A stretch of 36,090 nucleotides of DNA from contig JAEUKJ010000088.1 in assembly GCA_016792665.1 (NCBI GenBank), forward strand, positions 1-36,090. The letters are read 5' to 3'. Under the pieces are notes generated by a model. It ran no database searches, had not been told where the DNA came from, and saw only the letters and a list, made by a program, of their open reading frames with translations. Of the stretch, positions 24,244 through 32,961 are shown in pieces. Position numbers and translations under genes: made by a program. This stretch comes from Deltaproteobacteria bacterium (GTDB lineage Bacteria > Myxococcota_A > UBA9042 > PHBI01). Every line of letters starts with the position of its first letter. The stretch's first letter is position 1.

Positions 24244-25404
24244 TCAGAGCGTGTACCGCTCGTCGCCGGCGAGGTAGCGCTTGAAGAACGCGACCAGCTT
24301 CGTCTTGGCCAGCGCGCGCGCGTCGCCGGGCGTGTCGCCAGCCTTGCACGCGAACTGGAGGAGCAGCGGCACCGGATCGGCGAAGTCGTTGTGGCCCGAC
24401 TTCGGAGCCAGCCACGAGTAGATCGCCGGGACCTGGGTCGCGGCAGTCGTGTACGCGGCGTAGTTGTCGTCGGTCGGTGCGCAGGCCGGCGAGAACGCGT
24501 TGAGCGGCGTGCCGCCGTACTCGCTGCCGATCATTGCGAAGGGCACCTTCAGGCCGGCCATGAGCTCGGGCGTGACCGACGGGTTCTCTGGCGTGGGGGA
24601 CGCGCCCGGACCGCCGGCCGCATCGACGGGATCCATCCCGAAGACCGCCTTGATGCGGGCCGCCGTCGGCCTGTCGTCGCGGATGGCCGCCAAGATCGCG
24701 ACCTTGCCGCCACGCGAGTGCCCCGCGACACCCACACGGCTCGCGTCGACCCGCGCATCGCTCGCGAGATCGACCGCCATGGCGCGGACGTGGTCGGCCA
24801 GGTCGCGGTGCGCGATCGGCGTGAAGGCCGTGTCGCCGAAGGTCGGGATCAAGGTCACGATGCCGTGCGAGGCAAGGTGCCGCCCATAGAGCGCGAACGA
24901 ACCGGCGTCGAACAAGAAGCCCGGCACCAGCACCACGGCCGGGAACGTCCCCGGCGTCTTCGGCACGTAGCGACCGACGTCGAAGCCCTCGACGCGATCT
25001 TCCTCCTCGTCGACCGCGTACGGCCCGGTCGCAGCCGGGTCGGGTGGGGCCACGACCGTGTCGCCGGGCGCCGTGTCCGCCACCGCAGTGTCCGCCACGC
25101 TCGTATCGACCGGCGTGGTGTCCGCGACGCTCGTATCGACCGGCGTCGTGTCCGCAACGCTCGTGTCCACGACGCTCGTGTCCGCGACGCCATCGGTCTC
25201 CGTCGTGCTGTCGGCGTTCGCGTCGACCGTGTCGGTCGCGTCGGTCGCGTCGCCGCCCACGGAGTCGGCGGCCGCGTCGGTCGTGTCGGCGCCGACCGCG
25301 TCGATCGTGTCCTGGTTGAGCGCGGGGACCGCGTCCTCACCGCACGCCCCGAGCCCGCCCACGGTCACCACGACGAGGCCCCATCCGGCGATTGTGCTTC
25401 GCAT
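24244..25404 (-). CDS. Secreted alpha/beta hydrolase lipoprotein with Thr/Asp/Ala-rich linker
   Basis: Encodes 386 residues starting at ATG 25404 after AAGGGTGAC. The signal peptide ends in a lipobox G-L-G-A-C21. Residues 31-118 are a low-complexity linker with the unit VDTSVADTTP repeated at 79-106 (30-bp DNA period, 25087-25170). The catalytic domain has the oxyanion loop VPGFLFDAG, nucleophile elbow G-H-S-R-G-G, and a C-terminal S-G-H-N-D-F with the likely catalytic histidine. The pattern is that of the chlorophyllase/PET-hydrolase-like group of alpha/beta hydrolases. It is probably displayed on the cell surface and hydrolyses an ester; the substrate is unknown. The start used removes a long spurious upstream extension. 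Confidence 0.85.
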   Translation of the reverse strand: MRSTIAGWGLVVVTVGGLGACGEDAVPALNQDTIDAVGADTTDAAADSVGGDATDATDTVDANADSTTETDGVADTSVVDTSVADTTPVDTSVADTTPVDTSVADTAVADTAPGDTVVAPPDPAATGPYAVDEEEDRVEGFDVGRYVPKTPGTFPAVVLVPGFLFDAGSFALYGRHLASHGIVTLIPTFGDTAFTPIAHRDLADHVRAMAVDLASDARVDASRVGVAGHSRGGKVAILAAIRDDRPTAARIKAVFGMDPVDAAGGPGASPTPENPSVTPELMAGLKVPFAMIGSEYGGTPLNAFSPACAPTDDNYAAYTTAATQVPAIYSWLAPKSGHNDFADPVPLLLQFACKAGDTPGDARALAKTKLVAFFKRYLAGDERYTL

Positions 25405-25514
25405 GTCACCCTTCCCCTGGTCGCCGCCGCCTGGTCGCGCCTCACGCTCGGGTCGGCGCACAAGCCTCCGGTCCTTATCGCTTTTCCGGTGCGCGCAACA
25501 GTCTCGAGTCACGA

Positions 25515-25532
25515 CCCACCCAATCGGGTGGG
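25515..25532. promoter_or_regulatory. Strong hairpin in the divergent gap before the queuosine transporter gene
   Basis: CCCACCC (25515-25521), loop AATC, GGGTGGG (25526-25532): seven perfect pairs, 40 bases before the transporter ATG. It could be a leader hairpin or operator. I looked for a preQ1 riboswitch (hairpin followed by an A-rich tail) and did not see one. Confidence 0.4.
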
Positions 25533-25572
25533 CGCTCTTGCACGACCCGCGCGCTTCGCCCAGGCTAGCTCG

Positions 25573-26301
25573 ATGCAAGCCGACCCGAGTCCGTCGACCG
25601 TGCCGACCCCGACCTTCGACCTCCGTCAGAAGGTCTTCCTGGTCCTCGCGGCCATCCAGATCACGGCGCTCCTCGTCGCCAACATGATCGGCGTGAAGCT
25701 CTTCTCGATCGACGTCGCCGGCCTCCCGGTCGAGCACACCGCCGGCATGCTCCCCTTCCCCATCACCTTCGTCCTGACCGACCTCTTGAACGAGTTCTAC
25801 GGCAAGAAGGCCGCGCGCATGATCGCCTGGATCGCCTTCGGCATGGCCATCTTCGCGTTCATCCTCGTCTCGGTCGCCCGCCTCCTCCCCATCCTCGAGG
25901 GCATCCCCGGCACCGCCGACGAGCGCTCCTTCGAGGTCGTCTTCGGCGGCTCGTCGCTGATGACCCTGTCGTCGATCGTCGCCTTCATCTTCGGCTCGCT
26001 GCTCGACATCGCCATCTTCGGCTTCTTCAAGCGCCTCACCCGCGGCAAGATGGTGTGGCTGCGCGCAACAGGGAGCACCGTCGTCTCCCAGCTCTTCGAC
26101 AGCTTCGTCATCACCATCCTCTACTTCCAGGTGGCCCAGGGCCTCACCGGTGCCGAGGTCGCGTCCTTCGACTTCGTCATCCGCACGGCGTTCACCGGCT
26201 ACGTCCTGAAGTTCGTCATCGCCGTCGCGCTCACGCCCGCGGTCTACGCCGGCCGCGCGTTCCTACGCCGCGTTGTCAAGCTCGAGCCGCTCCCGGCCTG
26301 A
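25573..26301 (+). CDS. yhhQ: Queuosine-precursor transporter, YhhQ/VUT family
   Basis: Encodes 242 residues of an inner-membrane transporter of the DUF165/YhhQ family, which imports preQ0/preQ1 for tRNA queuosine modification. Six hydrophobic spans are visible (for example VFLVLAAIQITALLVANMIG, IAWIAFGMAIFAFILVS and the last FVIAVALTPAVYAGRAF). Family signatures present are PFPITFVLTDLLNEFYGKK and SQLFDSFVITILYF. ATG 25573 starts MQADPSPSTV; the much longer upstream frame is antisense to the hydrolase gene and is rejected. The gene is divergent from the hydrolase gene. No other queuosine genes lie in the window. Confidence 0.93.
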   Translation: MQADPSPSTVPTPTFDLRQKVFLVLAAIQITALLVANMIGVKLFSIDVAGLPVEHTAGMLPFPITFVLTDLLNEFYGKKAARMIAWIAFGMAIFAFILVSVARLLPILEGIPGTADERSFEVVFGGSSLMTLSSIVAFIFGSLLDIAIFGFFKRLTRGKMVWLRATGSTVVSQLFDSFVITILYFQVAQGLTGAEVASFDFVIRTAFTGYVLKFVIAVALTPAVYAGRAFLRRVVKLEPLPA

Positions 26302-26326
26302 GCCGCCGCGCCCTTCCGACGACGCA

Positions 26327-26525
26327 CACACGCAGTCCCCGCCAGCGAGCCCGCGGGCGCCGTGGTTCGGCACGCCCGCAGGCTGGGCTCAAAATGGCCA
26401 GTACGCCGCACACACGCAGCCAGCGGGCGCCGTGGTTCGGAGCGCCCGCAAGCTGCTCAAAAATGGCCAGACGCAAGGAGCAACTGAAGGGAGGGTCGCA
26501 TACACGCAGTCCCCGCCAGCGAGCC
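26327..26525. repeat. Intergenic direct repeat, about 70-bp period, with hairpin
   Basis: The 330-base gap 26302-26631 holds no gene I can support. It contains three copies of an ACACGCAG...CCAGCG element (near 26329, 26411 and 26501). Two copies of GCGGGCG-CCGTGGTTCGG-CGCCCGC type hairpin (arms 26353-26359/26373-26379 and 26423-26429/26443-26449) lie 70 bp apart, each followed by CTCAAAA(A)TGGCCAG. The order is partly conserved, so it is a degenerate tandem repeat between convergent genes, perhaps a mRNA-end structure or a genome-wide repeat family. Confidence 0.75.
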
Positions 26526-26631
26526 GCGATGGATGCGAGGCGCGAGTGAGCGAGGGAGGAGGCGGGCTGGTGGCCCGCCGCACGACCGAACGAACGAGCA
26601 ACGAAGCAGACGCGCGGCGCAGCGGCGGGGA

Positions 26632-28536
<1,905 letters not shown>

Positions 28537-28650
28537 CGGCGGGACCGTGCCATGCCCGCGCCGCGATGAAAAGCCGTTCGCGCGCGCGGCGTGAGATCGG
28601 TTTCGAACCCGTGACCGGGCCCTCTCCCGAACGCGTCGCCGCCGGCCGCC

Positions 28651-30021
28651 TCAGCTCCGCTTGCCGCGTCGCGACTCGAGGCGCTTGGCCAGGAGGAACG
28701 CCATCTCGAGGCTCTGGGCGTAGTTCAGGCGCGGGTCGCAGAAGGTCTCGTAGCTGCGCGCGAGATCGGCCTCGCCGAGCTCCTGCGGCCCACCCACACA
28801 CTCGGTGACGTCCTCGCCGGTGAGCTCGAAGTGCACGCCGCCCAGGATGGTGCCCAGGCGCTCGTGGACCTCGAACGTCTCGACGACCTCGGCGTGGATG
28901 TTCCGGAGGTCGCGCGTCTTGATGCCGCCCTGGGTCTTGGTCCCGTTGCCGTGCATCGGGTCCGAACACCACACGACGGTCCGCCCGGTGGCGCGCACGG
29001 CCTCGACCAGCGGCGGGAGCTTGGCCGCCGCGACGCCCGCGCCCATGCGCGTGATGAGCATGATGCGGCCGGGGCGGTCGTCGGGCTCGACGACGTCGAG
29101 GAGGCGCACGAGGTCGGCGGGCACCATCGACGGGCCGACCTTGATGCCGATCGGGTTGTCGATGCCGCGGAAGTACTCGACGTGGGCCCCGTCCAGGGCG
29201 CGGGTGCGGTCGCCGATCCACAGCATGTGGGCGCCGAGGTTCATGTAATGCGTCGCGGCCTTGTCGGGGGACACGACGGCGCGCGTCGCCGCCTCCTCGT
29301 AGGCGAGGAGCAGTCCCTCGTGCGACGAGAAGAGCTCGACGGTCGAGAAGGTCGAGCTCTCGACGCCGGTCGACTCGACGAAGTCCAGGGCGTCGAGGAT
29401 GCGCTCGACCAGGGCCTCGTACTCGGCCCGGTGGGTCGAGCTGCGCACGAACTCGAGACGCCAGTGATGCGGCTTGTGGAGGTCGGCAAAGCCGCCGTCG
29501 AGCAAGGCGCGCGCATAGTTGAGCGTCGCCGCCGAGCGGAAGTAGGCTTCGACCAGGCGCTGCGGATCGGGCTCGCGCGCCGCCGCCGTCGCCTCGATGC
29601 GGTGGACGTGGTCGCCGCGATAGGACGGCAGCTCGACGCCATCGACGATCTCGGTGTCGGCCGAGCGGGGCTTGGCGTACTGGCCCGCCATACGCGCCAC
29701 GCGGATCACCGGGAGCCGCGCCGAGAAGGTCAGGACGAGGCTCATCTGCAGGAGGATCTTGAGCTTCGACTCGATGGGATCCTTCGCGCAGTCCTGGAAG
29801 CGCTCCGCGCAGTCGCCCCCCTGCAGCACGAAGGCCTTGCCCTGGGCCGCGAGCGCCAGGTGGCGACGCAGCGCCTCGACCTCGCCTGGCGCGACCAGCG
29901 GAGGCAGGCCCGCGACCGTCGCCAGCGCGGCCGCGACCGCCTGCGGATCGCGGTACTGGGGCTGCTGCAGGATCGGGCGCGAGCGCCAGCTCCCCGGAGT
30001 CCATGCTGCTCGTTGGCTCAT
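28651..30021 (-). CDS. aroG: 3-deoxy-7-phosphoheptulonate synthase, class II
   Basis: Encodes 456 residues of the type II DAHP synthase, which condenses phosphoenolpyruvate and erythrose 4-phosphate at the entry of the shikimate pathway to aromatic amino acids. Motifs: LQGGDCAERF with metal ligand C71, PIESKLKIL, IGIKVGPSM, WCSDPMHGNG with a metal-binding histidine, and the later HFELTGEDVTEC. Two ATGs are in frame at 30027 and 30021; GAGGG six bases before the second decides for 30021 (MSQRAAW). An intrinsic terminator with an 11-bp stem lies 31-62 bases upstream, so transcription either restarts here or reads through it. Length is typical for the class. Confidence 0.96.
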   Translation of the reverse strand: MSQRAAWTPGSWRSRPILQQPQYRDPQAVAAALATVAGLPPLVAPGEVEALRRHLALAAQGKAFVLQGGDCAERFQDCAKDPIESKLKILLQMSLVLTFSARLPVIRVARMAGQYAKPRSADTEIVDGVELPSYRGDHVHRIEATAAAREPDPQRLVEAYFRSAATLNYARALLDGGFADLHKPHHWRLEFVRSSTHRAEYEALVERILDALDFVESTGVESSTFSTVELFSSHEGLLLAYEEAATRAVVSPDKAATHYMNLGAHMLWIGDRTRALDGAHVEYFRGIDNPIGIKVGPSMVPADLVRLLDVVEPDDRPGRIMLITRMGAGVAAAKLPPLVEAVRATGRTVVWCSDPMHGNGTKTQGGIKTRDLRNIHAEVVETFEVHERLGTILGGVHFELTGEDVTECVGGPQELGEADLARSYETFCDPRLNYAQSLEMAFLLAKRLESRRGKRS

Positions 30022-30051
30022 CGTCATCCCTCGCTCGCACGCTCAAATGAA

Positions 30052-30083
30052 AAAGCCCGGTCCCTCTGGAGAGACCGGGCTTT
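30052..30083 (-). terminator. Rho-independent terminator after the exbD gene, ahead of DAHP synthase
   Basis: On the minus strand AAAGCCCGGTC pairs with GACCGGGCTTT (11 bp, plus strand 30073-30083 and 30052-30062), followed by a T-rich end CTTTTTCATTT. It closes the ExbB/ExbD transcription unit. It also sits in the leader of the DAHP synthase gene, so an attenuator role is possible, although no leader peptide is evident. Confidence 0.85.
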
Positions 30084-30094
30084 GGTCGCCGAAG

Positions 30095-30111
30095 GCCTGG
30101 CGAGGCCAGGC
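30095..30111 (-). other. Short hairpin directly after the exbD stop
   Basis: GCCTGGC (30095-30101), loop GAG, GCCAGGC (30105-30111): a seven-pair stem 12 bases past the ExbD stop and before the intrinsic terminator. It probably protects the mRNA end. Confidence 0.5.
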
Positions 30112-30122
30112 TGCCGCGAAGA

Positions 30123-30584
30123 CTACATGCTGCTCTGGTCTTCGTTGGGCTGGGTCACGAGGTTGACCTCCTTCACGCCCGCCTTGCGGATCGTGGAGAT
30201 CACCTTCGCGAGAAACCCATACTGGAGGGCCGCATCGGCCTCGACGTTCACCACGACCGTGTTCGGGTTCGCGGCGTACGCCTTCATGATGTTCTTCAAC
30301 TCGGTCGGAGCGACGAGCTTGCCGCCATCCTTGTCACCCGACTGGTTGACGACGATGCGCTGCTCCTTGTCGACGGCCACCGTGATGATGGTCTTCTCCT
30401 TCGGGGGCTCGAGCGTCTCTGCCGCGGCCTGCGGCAGGTTCACGTCGAGACCCTGCTCGAGCATCGGCGCCGAGATCATGAACACGATCAGGAGCACGAG
30501 CATCACGTCCACGAGCGGGGTGATGTTGATGTCTGCTTGGGCCGACGGGGTCTTGCCCCCGCCACCTTGCTGTACGCCAGCCAT
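30123..30584 (-). CDS. exbD: ExbD/TolR-type biopolymer transport protein
   Basis: Encodes 153 residues with a cytoplasmic N-terminal tail, one membrane span (about 24-40) and a periplasmic domain. The proton-carrying aspartate D26 sits in INITPLVDVMLVLLIVFM, the signature of ExbD/TolR/MotB-like stators. GGGAGG precedes the ATG by four bases. With ExbB it forms the proton channel that converts proton motive force into motion of a partner spanning the envelope. Here the partner is probably the AgmX/GltG-like protein encoded upstream. TolR, AglS or a dedicated ExbD cannot be told apart by sequence alone. A terminator follows. Confidence 0.93.
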   Translation of the reverse strand: MAGVQQGGGGKTPSAQADINITPLVDVMLVLLIVFMISAPMLEQGLDVNLPQAAAETLEPPKEKTIITVAVDKEQRIVVNQSGDKDGGKLVAPTELKNIMKAYAANPNTVVVNVEADAALQYGFLAKVISTIRKAGVKEVNLVTQPNEDQSSM

Positions 30585-30642
30585 TGAGCCTCCCTTTGAT
30601 TCGGGATCGCGAGCGGGCTACCGAGAGGCAGCCCACGCGAAA

Positions 30643-31383
30643 TCAGTCGCCGTGCGTGCCGCGCTGCACGATGTTGAGGAAGTCCTGCGAGAAGCCTTCC
30701 ATGTCGGTCGCCTGGCGCTTCACCCGACCCGCGAACATGTTGTACGCGATGACGGCGGGGATCGCGACGAAGAGACCGAACGCCGTCGCGATGAGCGCCT
30801 CGGCGATACCGGGGGCGACCGTCGCGAGGGTCGCGGAGCCCTGGGCCGCGATGTCCTGGAAGGCGACCATGATGCCCCACACCGTACCGAAGAGACCGAT
30901 GTACGGGCCCGCGGACGAGAGGATGGCGAGGATGTTGAGGTACTTCTCGAGCGCCGCGACCTCGCTGTTCGAGGAGCGAGCGAGCGCGCGGCTGACGTTC
31001 TCGAGACCATGCTCGTCGACGCTCCACGAGTTGCCCGCGCCCTGAGCCGCCGAGATCTTCTTGATCTCGCGCGCGCCGGACTTGAAGACCGCCGCGATCG
31101 GCGACTTGATGAAGCGGTCCGACTTGCTGAAGGCCTCCTCGACGCTCTTCTCGTTCCAGAAGACGTTCAGGAAGCGACGGTTCTCATCGGTCGCGCGGCG
31201 CAGCTGCACCGACTTCGACACGATCAGCGCGATCGCGACCACGACCATCGCGGCGAGGATGAGCAAGACCGCCTTGGCCACGGGGCTCGCACGGCCGATG
31301 AGGCTGATGATGTCGGTCTCGTGACCGGTGGCCGCTCCGGCCGCGGCGTCAGCGAGGAAAAAAAGTACGCTGCCCATGTCCAT
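30643..31383 (-). CDS. exbB: ExbB/TolQ/MotA-type proton channel protein
   Basis: Encodes 246 residues with three hydrophobic spans (about 33-57, 155-175 and 190-215). The central pair carries the family motif region YLNILAILSSAGPYIGLFGTVWGIM (in two overlapping parts), then SATLATVAPGIAEALIATAFGLFVAIPAVIAYN with the conserved threonine/proline positions. The N-terminus has an additional hydrophobic start. AAGGGACGAC precedes ATG 31383; an ATG at 31377 is a possible alternative. It lies 58 bases upstream of the ExbD gene on the same strand and 123 bases downstream of the single-span protein gene. Function: the pentameric ring of the proton channel powering the envelope complex. Confidence 0.93.
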   Translation of the reverse strand: MDMGSVLFFLADAAAGAATGHETDIISLIGRASPVAKAVLLILAAMVVVAIALIVSKSVQLRRATDENRRFLNVFWNEKSVEEAFSKSDRFIKSPIAAVFKSGAREIKKISAAQGAGNSWSVDEHGLENVSRALARSSNSEVAALEKYLNILAILSSAGPYIGLFGTVWGIMVAFQDIAAQGSATLATVAPGIAEALIATAFGLFVAIPAVIAYNMFAGRVKRQATDMEGFSQDFLNIVQRGTHGD

Positions 31384-31506
31384 GTCGTCCCTTGCTCGTC
31401 AGAGAGTTCTTGGCTGCGGGTTGACCCGACAGCACGTCCTTCGATCCCCATCATCGCCCAGGTCCCGGAGACGGCGCGCCGCCGCATTCCGAGGACCAAA
31501 CCTAGT

Positions 31507-32754
31507 TCATTCCTCGCACTTCTGCGCTTCGATCTCTTTCAGGCGCTCGTCCCACCACGGCTTGTGCTCGGGGGTCGAGAGCAGCGCCTCGGTCCGGTCG
31601 TAGAGCTCGATCGTCACGAACCCGTTCTGCGTGCGCAGCGCGTCCACGACCGAGGCCGGCACCTTGTCCGCCTCGAGCTTCTTCTTCTTCATGTAGCAGA
31701 AGAGCTCGCTCCGGAACTTCACGAGCTCGTCGAGCATCGTCTCGGGCTTGGGCACGAGCACGATCGGCGGGAGCTCGATGGTCGAGCTGCCGAGCCCGCC
31801 GGTCCAAGCGCTCTTCGTGATGTAGAAGCTCTTCGAGTCGAACAGCTTGTGCGAGAAGACGACCCGGTACTCGTAGTTGAAGGCCTCGGTCACGTTGCCG
31901 GTCTGGCAGTCGACCTTGGTCTCGAAGATCGGGACGAAGAAGTTGTCGAGCGAGATGAGCGGGCGGCCGGTCAGCGGCGGGATCTCGGTCGGCTGCTTGC
32001 CGGCCGCGCACATACCGGCGGTCTCACCCTCGATCGCGCGGTACGGGAACTCGCAGATGTCCTTCCCGACGGGTCCCTTCTCGCAGACCTTGGTGCCGAG
32101 CTCTTTGCTCTTGGCCTTCCACTCTTCGGGGGACACGCGGTAGCGGATCTGGAAGATCTCGACCGTGGCGTCGTTGGGCTCGTAGGTGAAGCTGACCGTG
32201 CCGTAGAGCGGCTTGGCGCGCTTGTCTTCCTCGAGCCACTCGGCCTCTTGAGCGCGACGCGGACCCATGACCTTCAGGGTCAGGCAGCTCTGCTTGCGGT
32301 TGATGCCGCAGGTGTTGCCGGCGAACGCCGCGTCCATGCGCGCCTTCGCCTCATCGTTGGAGATGATGTAGACGAAGAGTCCGCCCAGGACCAGGAGCAC
32401 CGCCGCCGCGACCGCGATCGCGGTGCGGCTCATGCGCATGCGGCCACGCGCATCGATCAGAGGACGCTCTTCCCCGCCCGTGGCCGAGAAGACCTGGAGG
32501 GGATCCACTGGCGTCGACGGCTTCGCGGGCGCAGCTGCGGCCTTGGCCGGTTTGCCATGCGGCTGCTTGCCATGCGCTTGCTTGCCAGCAGGGGGCGCCG
32601 GAGGAGCAGGCTGCTCCGCGCGCGCACGCGCTGCTGCAGCGGCCTGAGCCGCAGCCCGAGCCTGGGCCAGCGCAGCTTCAGCCGCCGCGAGCGCCGCCTC
32701 GGGATCCGCGGGCGGCGCTTTCGGTGCATTCGGATCTTGAGGGTCGTTCGACAT
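31507..32754 (-). CDS. Single-span membrane protein of an ExbB/ExbD-linked operon
   Basis: Encodes 415 residues of unknown family. The first 85 residues are Ala/Pro-rich and look disordered or coiled (AAAEAALAQARAAAQAA, then HGKQ and PHGKP units). One membrane span covers about 111-131. The larger C-terminal part is exported and has several cysteines (C148, C156 and later ones), which suggests disulfides, and a beta-strand-rich body. Its place between the AgmX/GltG-like gene and ExbB indicates a component or accessory of the same complex. No TonB-type C-terminal box was seen. A near-consensus promoter lies 70-97 bases upstream of the start. Confidence 0.8.
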   Translation of the reverse strand: MSNDPQDPNAPKAPPADPEAALAAAEAALAQARAAAQAAAAARARAEQPAPPAPPAGKQAHGKQPHGKPAKAAAAPAKPSTPVDPLQVFSATGGEERPLIDARGRMRMSRTAIAVAAAVLLVLGGLFVYIISNDEAKARMDAAFAGNTCGINRKQSCLTLKVMGPRRAQEAEWLEEDKRAKPLYGTVSFTYEPNDATVEIFQIRYRVSPEEWKAKSKELGTKVCEKGPVGKDICEFPYRAIEGETAGMCAAGKQPTEIPPLTGRPLISLDNFFVPIFETKVDCQTGNVTEAFNYEYRVVFSHKLFDSKSFYITKSAWTGGLGSSTIELPPIVLVPKPETMLDELVKFRSELFCYMKKKKLEADKVPASVVDALRTQNGFVTIELYDRTEALLSTPEHKPWWDERLKEIEAQKCEE

Positions 32755-32823
32755 AGGCGAGGACGTTGGCTCTTGCTTCGGGTGTCGGCTCGCTCGCGTC
32801 CCCGGGGGGCCCGGGGCTGCGGG

Positions 32824-32851
32824 ATCATAGTGAGAGAGGTCGAGCTGTCAA
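32824..32851 (-). promoter_or_regulatory. Near-consensus sigma70-type promoter for the single-span protein/exbB/exbD unit
   Basis: On the minus strand TTGACA (32851-32846), 16-base spacer, TATGAT (32829-32824), about 70 bases before the ATG at 32754. The -35 is a perfect consensus and the -10 differs at one base. It lies in the 207-base gap after the AgmX/GltG-like gene, so the downstream genes have their own start. Confidence 0.75.
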
Positions 32852-32886
32852 GGCGGACTTTCAGTGCCGCACGATCCGCAATGGGA

Positions 32887-32902
32887 GCGCCCCGGGGGGC
32901 GC
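32887..32902 (-). terminator. GC-rich hairpin downstream of the AgmX/GltG-like gene
   Basis: GCGCCC (32887-32892), four-base loop, GGGCGC (32897-32902): six strong pairs about 60 bases past the stop codon at 32962. No T-run follows, so it is weak evidence for termination. Confidence 0.3.
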
Positions 32903-32961
32903 CACCTGGATCGTCGACCCGCGTGATGCTCAGCCCGTTGTGTGGCGGGCGGAGCCGAACA

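Noticed and set aside
24229-25572. Long plus-strand extension ahead of the YhhQ transporter
   Set aside because: It is antisense to the secreted hydrolase, and the transporter family begins at the ATG at 25573.
25405-25572. preQ1 riboswitch ahead of the queuosine transporter
   Set aside because: A hairpin is present, but the A-rich pseudoknot tail and C-rich loop of preQ1 aptamers are missing.
28590-28620. tRNA-like T-loop sequence (GGTTTCGAACCC)
   Set aside because: No matching T-stem, anticodon arm or acceptor stem can be drawn on either strand.
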